From NCBI GenBank assembly GCA_017303395.1, contig JAFLBN010000012.1, positions 1 through 64,000 of the forward strand: DNA of 64,000 bases. The letters are read 5' to 3'. The notes beneath the pieces were generated by a model. That model was not told the origin of the DNA and did no database searches. It was given only the letters and a program-made list of their open reading frames with translations. Of the stretch, positions 9,024 to 17,641 are shown piece by piece; positions within the stretch are counted from its first letter, which is position 1; every line of letters begins with the position of its first letter. The position numbers were made by a program, and so were the translations under genes. The stretch comes from Chitinophagales bacterium (GTDB taxonomy: Bacteria; Bacteroidota; Bacteroidia; Chitinophagales; Chitinophagaceae).

Positions 9024-9524
9024 CTATTGCCCGTTAAAGTTACGAAGCGGATGCTTTTCTACACGCAAACCCACTTGCAATACCTCAGGCAACGGATTTA
9101 CACGCATATTTTGTTCAAAACGTATTTCCCAGGTACCTTTTTTACGCAGCATAACGGTATCTCCATCGTTTGATATCGGCAGGCGCTGTTCCCAGATAGT
9201 ACCCATTCCTCTGCCCATCCATTTACCACTTGGCTCTGCCAATGGTATTTCAAGCCTTGTTTTTTCAAATGTACTATCGCCAGGCTTTTTGGTATATACC
9301 CATATCCATATGTTTGAATTGGGGTATGTTTCTGTATGCCTTATCAGGAAATAAAGGTTGTAACGTGCGTTTGTATCTGTAATATCAAATTTGAAAGAAG
9401 GACGAAAATCGTACTTCCACTCATTCTGTGGTATGGCATATTCCTTCTGGTATTGCGGAGAAGGTACACAACTACCGAATGCGATAACTATAAGAGATAA
9501 TACTAAGATATATGTACGTAACAT
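9024..9524 (-). CDS. gldH: Gliding motility lipoprotein GldH
   Basis: Lipoprotein of the Bacteroidota gliding/type IX secretion gene set, associated with the envelope. The lipobox ends at Cys19 (IAFGSC). The mature part carries family features: an N-terminal tyrosine-rich strand region, the NLYFLIRHTETYPNSNIW stretch and the C-terminal LPEVLQVGLRVEK. Length 166 residues fits. It lies between yicC (32-base gap) and the histidine kinase (15-base gap) on the same strand. GldH also occurs in non-gliding Bacteroidota, so it does not prove motility. Confidence 0.88.
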   Translation of the reverse strand: MLRTYILVLSLIVIAFGSCVPSPQYQKEYAIPQNEWKYDFRPSFKFDITDTNARYNLYFLIRHTETYPNSNIWIWVYTKKPGDSTFEKTRLEIPLAEPSGKWMGRGMGTIWEQRLPISNDGDTVMLRKKGTWEIRFEQNMRVNPLPEVLQVGLRVEKHPLRNFNGQ

Positions 9525-9556
9525 GCACTGTTTGTATTCGAACCTGCGTTCAAAAA

Positions 9557-10432
9557 TTATAAGATATTCAAAACCTGTTCTTTAGCTTTTTCAAGCTCGT
9601 CTTTCATATTGATAACTATCTGCTGTATCTCTGCATTATTTGCCTTAGAACCCAGCGTATTTATTTCCCTGCCCACTTCTTGCAAGATAAAGCCTAGTAC
9701 TTTACCTTTTGATGTACCGGGTTTCTCTACTGTTTCATGAAAATATACACAGTGTTGCTTCAATCTTGTTTTTTCTTCAGATATATCAATACGCTCCAGA
9801 TAGTAAATCATTTCCTGCTCAAACCTATTAGGATCTACATTTTCGCTACCTACCATATCCTGTAACGACTGCATGATTCTGCCCCTGATTTTTTCAGTAC
9901 GTTGTGTTTCAAGCGGAACTATATCCTGCAGCAATCCTTCAATATTCTGAATTCTGTTGTGAAGGTCTTTATGCAAAGCATTGCCCTCATTTTTACGGTG
10001 CGTCATCAAGTGATTGGCAGCAGTTTCTATTACAGTTTTCAGTTGTAGCCATTCTTCTTCAGCTATCACATCCTGGTCTGCGGCAACAACCTCAGGCATA
10101 CGCATCAGCGTAGCCAGTATATTATCTTCAGGTATATTAAGGTCTGTAGCTATCTGTTTCATGCTTTCGTAGTAAAACTTGGCCAAACCGGTGTTTACAA
10201 CCATCGGCTTAGATGCGCCTTCCTGTTTAATAGCAATTGTCAGGTCTATCGTACCGCGCATCAATATACCGTTGAGCATATTGCGTATATCAAGCTCATA
10301 AGAACGGAGGATGGGCGGTAGTTTGGTAACAATATCAAACTGTTTGCCATTGAGCGATTTCATCTCTACTACTACCTGCCTGCCATTTATTGTAGCTTCT
10401 GCACGGCCAAAACCTGTCATTGAATACAGCAT
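9557..10432 (-). CDS. YicC family endoribonuclease/stress protein
   Basis: Member of the YicC/YloC family, known from Escherichia coli as a ring-forming endoribonuclease affecting RNA turnover. The N-terminal signature LYSMTGFGRAEA, the middle coiled region (about residues 130-200) and the C-terminal DUF1732 part (EKTRLKQHCVYFHE, then GFILQEVGREINTLGSKA) are all present. Length 291 residues is normal. It is first of a likely three-gene unit with gldH and the kinase. Confidence 0.93.
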   Translation of the reverse strand: MLYSMTGFGRAEATINGRQVVVEMKSLNGKQFDIVTKLPPILRSYELDIRNMLNGILMRGTIDLTIAIKQEGASKPMVVNTGLAKFYYESMKQIATDLNIPEDNILATLMRMPEVVAADQDVIAEEEWLQLKTVIETAANHLMTHRKNEGNALHKDLHNRIQNIEGLLQDIVPLETQRTEKIRGRIMQSLQDMVGSENVDPNRFEQEMIYYLERIDISEEKTRLKQHCVYFHETVEKPGTSKGKVLGFILQEVGREINTLGSKANNAEIQQIVINMKDELEKAKEQVLNIL

Positions 10433-10551
10433 ACCCTGTAATTTGAGAAAACAAAGAAAGTATAAAAAAGTGAAAGCCGCCGTTTTATAATAAAAAAGGC
10501 TAAAATCGTCTTAAAACAATCAATATGGTTCGGTTGGCAGCGATATTTGGT

Positions 10552-10559
10552 TATTTTTG
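10552..10559 (+). promoter_or_regulatory. Candidate -7 element before the EnvC-like gene
   Basis: TATTTTTG matches TAnnTTTG exactly and lies 26 bases before the preferred ATG at 10586. A TTG sits only 15 bases upstream, shorter than the usual -33 spacing. The intergenic region also drives yicC in the opposite direction. Confidence 0.4.
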
Positions 10560-10585
10560 TTGCTTTGGTAAAAGACCCTGATTGG

Positions 10586-12019
10586 ATGCGCATTATTGCT
10601 TTATTTCTTCTTGTTTTATTTCCCGTTTGTATGTGGGGGCAGCAGCCTTCGCGCGAAGATCTTGTTAAGCGCCGTCAGAGCATTATGGAATCCATCAAGC
10701 AGACAGAGGCACAACTGGAAGCTACAAAACAAAATAAAAATGCTACTATGGGTCAGTTGCGTGCCCTGCAAAATAAACTTGCAGAACGCCAACGCCTTAT
10801 CGGCAATATCAATGCAGAAATAAACCATATCAACAACAACATTGAAAACTCTACCAAAGAGGTAAATACGCTGAAGCAAAATCTTGAAGTACTGAAGGCA
10901 CGATATGCACAGTCTGTAAGATATGCTTACCGCAGCCGCAGCTCTTATGACATGCTTGCTTTTTTATTTTCTTCAAAAGACTTTAATGAAGCACTGCGCA
11001 GGGCAAAATACCTGAAAAAATATCGCGAGTATCGTAAACAACAGGCAGATAAAATCAGAGTAACTCAAGGCATCATTGTTAAAAAGATAGATGTACTGAA
11101 TGCTGAAAAGTCTGAAAAAGATGAATTGCTGAGCACCGAAGAGAAGCAAAAGCAGGAAATACAGAAAGAAACAAATCAAACCAATCAGGTAGTAAAGGAA
11201 CTGAAAGGACAGGAAAAACAACTGATGGCGCAGATTGAAAAAGACAAACGCGCCTCGAAACAGCTGAACAGGGCTATTGAAGATATCATACGTCGCGAGA
11301 TGGAGATAGCACGTAGGAAAGCAGAAGAAGAAGCAAGGAAAAGAGCTGAAGAAGAACGACGTAAAGAAGAAGAGGCGCGTAAGGCAAATATGCTAGCTGC
11401 TGCAGGTAGTAGTGCCAACAGACCTGCAGCTAATAATACTCCCAACACAGGCAAACCTGTGGAAAACCCTCGTGTCGTAACTAATAACAATCAGGGTAGG
11501 CCTGCCGCAAACAATACTACTGCCAGCAACCCGCAACCTAAACCGGTAGTTCCTAAAAACTACGACTATTCATTGACGCCAGAGGCGAACGCACTGTCGA
11601 ACAGCTTTGAAAACAACCGTGGACGCTTACCATGGCCGGTTGATAAAGGATTTGTTTCTCAAGGTTTCGGTAAATATCACCATGCAGTTGCACAAAAAGT
11701 AGAAATGGAAAACTATGGTGTGGACATCAGCACACCACACAACGCGCCTGTAAGAAGCATTTTTGAAGGTACTGTTATGAAGGTTTTCTCTATTGACGGT
11801 AAAGACTGGAATGTTATTATATCTCACGGTGCATACAACTCTGTATATGCAAATCTGGCAAAAGCCAATGTACAAACCGGCCAGAAGGTGAATACAAAAC
11901 AACAAATTGGGGTTGTACGTATGAACGAAGATGGTGAAAGCATTCTGAATTTACAGATATGGAAAAGTACAGGTCGTAGTAATGTTCGCCTGAATCCTGA
12001 AGCCTGGATAGCTCGCTAA
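10586..12019 (+). CDS. EnvC-like murein hydrolase activator (degenerate LytM/M23 domain)
   Basis: Periplasmic protein likely to control peptidoglycan amidases in cell separation. The ATG at 10586 starts a good signal peptide (MRIIALFLLVLFPVCMWGQ); an upstream in-frame start would spoil it. Long coiled coils fill about residues 20-265, with a Lys/Glu/Arg-rich stretch, then a Pro/Asn linker and a C-terminal LytM fold. Active M23 peptidases bind zinc with HxxxD and HxH; here the first His is Asn (NYGVDIS) and the last is Asn (VYANL). Catalysis is therefore unlikely, as in E. coli EnvC, whose degenerate LytM domain activates AmiA/AmiB. Which amidase it serves is unknown. Confidence 0.88.
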   Translation: MRIIALFLLVLFPVCMWGQQPSREDLVKRRQSIMESIKQTEAQLEATKQNKNATMGQLRALQNKLAERQRLIGNINAEINHINNNIENSTKEVNTLKQNLEVLKARYAQSVRYAYRSRSSYDMLAFLFSSKDFNEALRRAKYLKKYREYRKQQADKIRVTQGIIVKKIDVLNAEKSEKDELLSTEEKQKQEIQKETNQTNQVVKELKGQEKQLMAQIEKDKRASKQLNRAIEDIIRREMEIARRKAEEEARKRAEEERRKEEEARKANMLAAAGSSANRPAANNTPNTGKPVENPRVVTNNNQGRPAANNTTASNPQPKPVVPKNYDYSLTPEANALSNSFENNRGRLPWPVDKGFVSQGFGKYHHAVAQKVEMENYGVDISTPHNAPVRSIFEGTVMKVFSIDGKDWNVIISHGAYNSVYANLAKANVQTGQKVNTKQQIGVVRMNEDGESILNLQIWKSTGRSNVRLNPEAWIAR

Positions 12020-12032
12020 CACAAATATTATA

Positions 12033-12058
12033 AATTCACTAAATATGAGTGGATTTTT
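12033..12058 (+). terminator. Rho-independent terminator after the EnvC-like gene
   Basis: AATTCACT (12033-12040) pairs with AGTGGATT (12048-12055), with one G-U pair and a seven-base loop, and runs into five Ts. It begins 13 bases after the stop codon. Confidence 0.6.
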
Positions 12059-12072
12059 CAATATCTGTTTAG

Positions 12073-12080
12073 TACATTTG
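12073..12080 (+). promoter_or_regulatory. Candidate -7 element before the WbpM/CapD-type gene
   Basis: TACATTTG fits TAnnTTTG exactly, just downstream of the envC terminator and 68 bases before the ATG at 12149. No convincing -33 TTG is seen. Confidence 0.45.
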
Positions 12081-12148
12081 CCATACTTATCCCTGAAAAC
12101 TCACGCTAAGTTTACCCCAAACGTTATTGCTTACTAGATTAATAGACT

Positions 12149-14065
12149 ATGCACTATAGAATACGCATTTTACCACGTTGGATAATCTTTGTCCTGGACT
12201 TGCTATGCGTTGAACTATGTTTATTCTTCTCCTTCGTATTGCGTTTCAATTTCAATCTGGAAGATGTAGCACGATATGATATGTCAATGATTCTTGGCTT
12301 TTCATTGGCACTTAATACCATACTGTTCTACCTGCTGAAAAGCTATGCAGGTATCATCAGGTACACAAATATTGAAGATACTTTCAGGTTGTTGATTGTA
12401 AACTCCATAGCATCTGTATTCTATTTTTCTATCAACTTCATTATTACTCAATCGTCAAAAGGCATTTACCTTTTCCCAATATCAGTAGTAGTAATCAATT
12501 TCTTCATTACCAACTTTACTTTAATTACCTACAGACTTTTAGTACGTTACATATTTAAGTATTACCAAAAGCACAACCTTGACAGGGCCAAAACAAAAGC
12601 AGCAGTCTACGACGCAGGCGAAAACGGTCATCAGGCAAAGAAGATAATAAACGATATACCTAACGGGAATTTGCAGGTAGTGGCTTTTATCGATGATGTA
12701 TTGGGTAAAACAGGAAAGCTGATTGAAAATACACCTATCTACAACAGTGATGACGCATCTTTCGAAAAATTGAGAAACGATGATGTTAAGCTGTTAATTA
12801 TTGCCAACAAAAACATCAAGAAAGAGAAGCTTAATTATCTGGTAGATAAATGTCTGCAATATGGTATAAAAGTGCAGCAGGTACCACCTTTGCAACAATG
12901 GCTGGATGGAGATCTTAATGTGGACACGTTGAAAGACATCAACATTGAAGACCTGCTGGAACGTGAAGTAATACGCATAGATAATGAGAAAATCCACTTT
13001 GAGCTCAAAGGCAAAAAAATACTGGTAACAGGTGCAGCGGGTTCTATTGGTAGTGAACTGGTAAGGCAACTACTTAAGTATAAGCCTTCACTCATAGTGA
13101 TGTGCGACAATGCCGAAACACCTATGCACAACATGATACTGGAGCTACGTGAAATAGCTTCAGGCGTGAATGTAAAACCATATATAGGCGATATATGCGA
13201 CCGCACACGCATGGAGCATTTGTTTGAGATTTATAACCCTGAGGTTGTATTCCACGCTGCCGCATACAAACACGTGCCTATAATGGAAGACAATCCATCT
13301 GTAGCAGTACTGAACAATGTATTTGGCACCAAAACATTGGCAGAACTGTCCGTGGCAAATGGCGTTGAGAAATTTGTAATGGTTTCTACAGACAAGGCGG
13401 TGAACCCTACTAACATAATGGGGGCTACCAAACGTATTGCCGAAATTTTTACACAGAGCTACTACAAGTATATGCTGAGCAATAACATTGCTTTACCGCA
13501 CAACAATAAGCTCACAAAATTTGTAACCACACGATTTGGTAATGTACTGGGTTCTAACGGTTCGGTAATTCCTATATTCAAAAAACAGTTGGAAAAAGGT
13601 GGTCCTATTACAGTTACCCATCCTGAAATAACACGTTATTTCATGACCATACCTGAGGCTTGCCAATTGGTAATTGAAGCCGGTGTTATGGGACAGGGTA
13701 GCGAGATATTTGTATTTGATATGGGCGAACCTGTAAAGATTGCAGACCTTGCCAGAAAAATAATACGCCTTGCAGGTAAAGAGCCTGATACTGATATTAA
13801 GATTGTATATACAGGGCTAAGGCCTGGTGAAAAGCTATACGAAGAGCTACTGAATAACAGTGAAAACGTAGTGCCTACTTACCACGATAAAATAATGATT
13901 GCAAAAGTACCTGAGTACGATTATGCTGCCATCAAAGACAAAGTGGATAAATTGATATCAAGTGCGCAAAGGCACTACACATTAGAAACTGTAGGTATTA
14001 TGAAAGAGCTGGTACCTGAGTTTACCAGCAACAACGTTACTTACGAGTCTATTAAAACCAAATAG
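12149..14065 (+). CDS. Membrane-bound UDP-sugar 4,6-dehydratase (WbpM/CapD/PglF family)
   Basis: Inner-membrane nucleotide-sugar dehydratase that makes UDP-4-keto-6-deoxy sugars from UDP-GlcNAc for surface glycans. About four TM helices lie in residues 10-130. A first Rossmann-like domain (about 140-250) follows, then the SDR catalytic domain with NAD motif GAAGSIGSEL from residue 295 and the STDKAVNP active-site stretch from residue 413, where the usual SDR Tyr-Lys is modified as in FlaA1/WbpM. Length 638 residues is typical. It converges on the polysaccharide operon with three bases between the stops and probably supplies it although it is on the other strand. Confidence 0.93.
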   Translation: MHYRIRILPRWIIFVLDLLCVELCLFFSFVLRFNFNLEDVARYDMSMILGFSLALNTILFYLLKSYAGIIRYTNIEDTFRLLIVNSIASVFYFSINFIITQSSKGIYLFPISVVVINFFITNFTLITYRLLVRYIFKYYQKHNLDRAKTKAAVYDAGENGHQAKKIINDIPNGNLQVVAFIDDVLGKTGKLIENTPIYNSDDASFEKLRNDDVKLLIIANKNIKKEKLNYLVDKCLQYGIKVQQVPPLQQWLDGDLNVDTLKDINIEDLLEREVIRIDNEKIHFELKGKKILVTGAAGSIGSELVRQLLKYKPSLIVMCDNAETPMHNMILELREIASGVNVKPYIGDICDRTRMEHLFEIYNPEVVFHAAAYKHVPIMEDNPSVAVLNNVFGTKTLAELSVANGVEKFVMVSTDKAVNPTNIMGATKRIAEIFTQSYYKYMLSNNIALPHNNKLTKFVTTRFGNVLGSNGSVIPIFKKQLEKGGPITVTHPEITRYFMTIPEACQLVIEAGVMGQGSEIFVFDMGEPVKIADLARKIIRLAGKEPDTDIKIVYTGLRPGEKLYEELLNNSENVVPTYHDKIMIAKVPEYDYAAIKDKVDKLISSAQRHYTLETVGIMKELVPEFTSNNVTYESIKTK

Positions 14066-14071
14066 GTTTTA
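14053..14071. terminator. Short hairpin shared by two convergent gene ends
   Basis: TAAAACC (14053-14059) pairs with GGTTTTA (14065-14071) around a five-base loop. It overlaps both stop codons of the convergent dehydratase and sugar-transferase genes. The stem is AT-rich with short T-runs on each side, so it is a weak but plausible bidirectional terminator. Confidence 0.4.
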
Positions 14072-14656
14072 TTTCAACGCCGTTTTTATTGTCAGGAATA
14101 TTATCCTGAAGTAGTTGCTAACACTTTGGTTTGAAATGTATTGTTGATTCAGGCGGATTTTATCGGGCATTATTACATTGATATAATATGCTTCGGGATC
14201 TGTCTGCTGCTCCAGCAGGCTGTTTTCATTATAATAAGTAATCGATGCAATATCTGTTATACCAGGGCGTATACTCAGTACTGTTCGTTGTTCTTCAGTA
14301 TACAGGTCTGTGTACTTTTTCACCTCAGGGCGCGGACCTACCATGCTCATTTGTCCTGCCAATACATTTATCAATTGCGGCAGTTCATCAAGCTTATACT
14401 TACGTATAAAGGCACCTGAGCGGGTGATGCGATTGTCTGTAGCTCCGTAAGTAAGTAAACCAGCCTTATCAGCATCCAGACACATGGAGCGAAATTTGTA
14501 CAGGTAGAACTCTTTACCAAAACGCCCCACTCTTTTTTGCTTATAGAATACTGTACCTGTACTATCCAGTTTTATCCAGATAGCTATCAGAAGGAAAACA
14601 GGTGCAAATATTATCAGGCTGATGATTGCAATCAGTATATCTAAAAGTCGGGTCAT
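14069..14656 (-). CDS. Phosphoglycosyl transferase, PglC/WcaJ C-terminal type (initiating sugar transferase)
   Basis: Monotopic membrane enzyme that moves a phospho-sugar from a UDP-sugar to undecaprenyl phosphate, the first membrane step of repeat-unit assembly. It has the single re-entrant membrane helix (about residues 5-28), the [18 protein letters not shown] stretch, catalytic D90-E91 in KLDELPQL and the MVGPRPE motif. At 195 residues it is the short PglC-like form, without the extra TM domains of WbaP/WcaJ. It is last in the polysaccharide operon and overlaps the aminotransferase stop by four bases. Donor is probably a UDP-di-N-acetylated or 6-deoxy amino sugar, an inference from neighbours. 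Confidence 0.92.
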   Translation of the reverse strand: MTRLLDILIAIISLIIFAPVFLLIAIWIKLDSTGTVFYKQKRVGRFGKEFYLYKFRSMCLDADKAGLLTYGATDNRITRSGAFIRKYKLDELPQLINVLAGQMSMVGPRPEVKKYTDLYTEEQRTVLSIRPGITDIASITYYNENSLLEQQTDPEAYYINVIMPDKIRLNQQYISNQSVSNYFRIIFLTIKTALK

Positions 14657-15867
14657 TTCACTACGGCAGTGTAGGCTTTCTCAATTTGTTCTTCGATAAA
14701 AGTACATTGTTCATCGGTTAATTGAGAATATATGGGTAGTGAAATTTCGTTGTGGTAATTATCGTATGCTTGCGGGTAGTTAGCAATATCATAGCCTTTT
14801 TGCTTAAACAGTGTAAGCATAGGCATAGGCACAAAGTGTACATTGGTAGCCGCACCCGCCTCTGCCACAAGTTGAATAATACTATCGCGTTGTGCTTCAG
14901 TGATATCTTTTATCCTTAGCAGGAAGAGATGGTAAGAGGACTCCCTATCTGCATCTTTAGACGGTGGCATGATAGCCCAATCTTTATTTTTAAAGAAACG
15001 GCTGTAATGATCAAACACTCTTCTTCTATCAGGCAGTAATTGTGTTTTGTATTTGCGCATTTGTGCCAGCCCAATAGCCGCACAAACATCTGTCAGATTT
15101 ATCTTTAGGCCATCACTTACAATATCGTAGCGCCAATTGCCTTTCTGCGTTTTGGTAAATGCATCTGCTGTTTGCCCATTCATAGCATTCAGGCGCATCC
15201 ATTTATAGGTTTCTTCATTGTCGAAACCTGCAGGTAAATTCAATGCAATTACACCACCTTCAGCAGTTGTAATGTTTTTCACCGCATGTAGCGAGAAGAT
15301 GGTTATGTCTGCGCCCAGTGTAGCAGGCTTACCCATATAAGTAGCACCAAAAGAATGTGCAGCATCTGCTATCAGCAGTGGTCTGCCCAGCTTTTCTTGC
15401 ACATCACTTGTTGCAGTAAATATTTGTTTAACACTATCCTGTTGAAGTATGCCATTAATACGACTATAATCGCATGGCCAGCCCGCAACATCTACTGTTA
15501 TGATTGCTTTAGTTTTAGGTGTGATGGCAGCAGCAAGCTTTTCAGGATCTATGGTAAAGTCTTCTTTGATATCAACCATTACTGGTATGCCTCCTGAATG
15601 CAATACAGCCAATGCTGTTGCCGAATAAGTGTACGCAGGTATTATTACTTCATCTCCGTCTTGCAGCCCTAACCATTTCAGTACCAGCAGTGCGCCTGAT
15701 GTCCATGAGTTAACACAAAGAGCATGTTGCACATCTGCTATTTCTGCAGACAGTTGTTCTAGTTGCTTTACTTTAGGCCCGGTAGTTATCCATCCCGATT
15801 GAAGTGTGTTCATCACTTCATCAAGCACGTCCTGATCTATATATGGTGGAGAAAACGGGATGTTCAC
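14653..15867 (-). CDS. DegT/DnrJ/EryC1 sugar aminotransferase, probable WbpE-like
   Basis: PLP-dependent aminotransferase acting on a keto-sugar nucleotide. I prefer the GTG at 15867, giving VNIPFSPPYID, because family members begin with this strand and the ATG at 15900 would overlap the upstream oxidoreductase by 32 bases. The Schiff-base lysine is K197 in HAVKNITTAEGG. The SGWITTGPKV and VLHSGGIPVMVDI stretches are family-typical. It directly follows the WbpB-like oxidoreductase; WbpB and WbpE catalyse consecutive steps (3-oxidation, then 3-amination) in the UDP-Glc(2NAc3NAc)A pathway, so this is the best WbpE candidate of three aminotransferases in the locus. Exact substrate is inferred. 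Confidence 0.88.
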   Translation of the reverse strand: MNIPFSPPYIDQDVLDEVMNTLQSGWITTGPKVKQLEQLSAEIADVQHALCVNSWTSGALLVLKWLGLQDGDEVIIPAYTYSATALAVLHSGGIPVMVDIKEDFTIDPEKLAAAITPKTKAIITVDVAGWPCDYSRINGILQQDSVKQIFTATSDVQEKLGRPLLIADAAHSFGATYMGKPATLGADITIFSLHAVKNITTAEGGVIALNLPAGFDNEETYKWMRLNAMNGQTADAFTKTQKGNWRYDIVSDGLKINLTDVCAAIGLAQMRKYKTQLLPDRRRVFDHYSRFFKNKDWAIMPPSKDADRESSYHLFLLRIKDITEAQRDSIIQLVAEAGAATNVHFVPMPMLTLFKQKGYDIANYPQAYDNYHNEISLPIYSQLTDEQCTFIEEQIEKAYTAVVK

Positions 15868-15868
15868 T

Positions 15869-16879
15869 TTACTTATTTTTACAATCGTATATTCTTTCAA
15901 TAATGTCTACCACTTTCAGCCCTTCCAGTGCGTTAGTGGTAATTGTAGCTTTACCATTCAGTACATCTACCACATTCTGTATTACATAATGGTGATTAGC
16001 TGCACTACCTTTATACGGGCCGTAATCATTCGGCGGATTGGTAGGCTTCAGCTCAGGCATTTCATAGCCCTTGATGTGACAGTATTCAACTTTGTCCATA
16101 TACTGGCCACCAACTTTTATGCTACCGTTAGCACCAATTACTGTCATGCTGCTTTCCAGATTCTTGTCCCATACAGAGGTAGAAAAATTGATACTACCAA
16201 TACCACCTTTCACAAACCTGAAATTGATAACGCCTGAATCTTCAAACTCCGTCAGTTGTTGATGATTGAAGCTGGAAAATGATGCTTTGATATCAGTAAT
16301 ATCGCCAAACACCCAATACAGCAAATCTATAAAGTGGCTGAATTGTGTGAACAGCGTTCCACCATCCAACTCCTTAGTACCATGCCAGGAGCCTTTTTTG
16401 TAATAACGCTCGTCACGATTCCAATAGCAGTTTACCTGCACCATATATATATCACCAAGTGTGCCATCAGACACAACTTGCTTCAACCATTCTGATGGTG
16501 GCGAGTACCTATTTTGCATAACACAAAAAAGCTGTTTCGAGCTGTTGAGTGCATTATGGATTACAGCTTCGCACTCTTTTTTGTGCAGCCCCATTGGCTT
16601 TTCTACAACCACGTGATGCCCGGCATCTACAGCTTTCAAGGCCTGTGTTGCATGCAGCCCATTTGGGGTAGCAATGGTAATAACATCTGCCTCTACACCT
16701 GCCTGCAACAATTCGTCCAGCGATTCAAAAAAAGAAACACCTTCCGGTACATCTGCCTTTAATGAAGAATTGGTATCGCACACAGCCACCAACGAGCAGT
16801 CTTCGTGCTGCTGTATCATGGCAGCATGTCGCTTACCTACGTGACAATACCCAATTACCGCAAACCTTATTTTCTTCAT
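15869..16879 (-). CDS. Gfo/Idh/MocA oxidoreductase, probable WbpB/WlbA-like UDP-GlcNAcA 3-dehydrogenase
   Basis: NAD-dependent sugar oxidoreductase. The N-terminal Rossmann motif is GYCHVGKRH, and VVEKPMGLHKKECEAV carries the EKP catalytic lysine. The C-terminal half has NRYSPP, YWNRDERYYKKGSWHGT and the GGTLFTQFSHFIDLLYW stretch with the catalytic His region. This last combination is the pattern of WbpB/WlbA, which oxidise C3 of UDP-GlcNAc uronate before transamination. Length 336 residues fits. The aminotransferase follows at once, and a WbpA-like dehydrogenase is in the same locus. Confidence 0.87.
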   Translation of the reverse strand: MKKIRFAVIGYCHVGKRHAAMIQQHEDCSLVAVCDTNSSLKADVPEGVSFFESLDELLQAGVEADVITIATPNGLHATQALKAVDAGHHVVVEKPMGLHKKECEAVIHNALNSSKQLFCVMQNRYSPPSEWLKQVVSDGTLGDIYMVQVNCYWNRDERYYKKGSWHGTKELDGGTLFTQFSHFIDLLYWVFGDITDIKASFSSFNHQQLTEFEDSGVINFRFVKGGIGSINFSTSVWDKNLESSMTVIGANGSIKVGGQYMDKVEYCHIKGYEMPELKPTNPPNDYGPYKGSAANHHYVIQNVVDVLNGKATITTNALEGLKVVDIIERIYDCKNK

Positions 16880-16931
16880 AGAAATGAGGTAGCAATATCA
16901 GAAAATTATTTCACTTATGCTAAGGCAAATA

Positions 16932-17633
16932 TCATTTACGAGCCATTGTGAATGCGATATATCCGCTGTTTTGTGGGAGTAGCTGCCAGAGAAATGAATT
17001 TATTATATATGCAGCCTTGTTTAATATCGGTATAGAAAACTTTGACGGTACGATGCCAAAGCTTTCTACACTAACAGATGAGAATTGTTTACATAAATCG
17101 TTCAGCTCTTGTATGCTGAAATAATGCCAACCTGAATGTTTGTTTTTCAGGCGTTTTATTAACTGCAGGAAAATATTTCCCTCCAGATTGTCGGCAGTGA
17201 GTAAAATACCTTGCGGGCTAAGAAGTTTATAGATATTGTCAATTGCCTTTTGCCTTGCAGTGCTAGTGCGGCTTGCAGCATCACCGTATTGTTCCTTCAA
17301 CCCACCAAGTACAGATTTCATGATGATAATATTGTAAGTAGTACTGAAATCCTGTGTATTTACAAGGTTGAAATCGCTGTATGTTATTTTATCATCAACA
17401 CCATATTTTCTGTGTAGTTCCCGGGCTTGTTGTGTAGGGCCTTGCCTATCGGTACAAACTACATGAAAGCCTTGTAATGCCATCCATAAAGACAAACCGC
17501 CATTACGCTCGCCTATAGCAAGTACTTTGCTATCTCTCGGCAAACCAACCAACACAGGTTGCCATAGTTTTATAAGGTGCGACCAGTTTTGCACATCCCA
17601 TTCAATAATATCCTGCTTCAGTTGTGTATTCAA
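16932..17633 (-). CDS. Class I SAM-dependent methyltransferase
   Basis: Small methyltransferase of 233 residues. Motif I is VLAIGERNGGLSLWMAL, with the acidic end of strand 2 in VVCTDRQGPTQQA. Position in the operon between a glycosyltransferase (8-base gap) and the WbpB-like gene (52-base gap) suggests O- or N-methylation of a sugar or a terminal cap. The target cannot be seen from sequence. The C-terminus is hydrophobic (AAYIINSFLWQLLPQ), hinting at membrane contact. Confidence 0.8.
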   Translation of the reverse strand: MNTQLKQDIIEWDVQNWSHLIKLWQPVLVGLPRDSKVLAIGERNGGLSLWMALQGFHVVCTDRQGPTQQARELHRKYGVDDKITYSDFNLVNTQDFSTTYNIIIMKSVLGGLKEQYGDAASRTSTARQKAIDNIYKLLSPQGILLTADNLEGNIFLQLIKRLKNKHSGWHYFSIQELNDLCKQFSSVSVESFGIVPSKFSIPILNKAAYIINSFLWQLLPQNSGYIAFTMARK

Positions 17634-17641
17634 AACTATAT

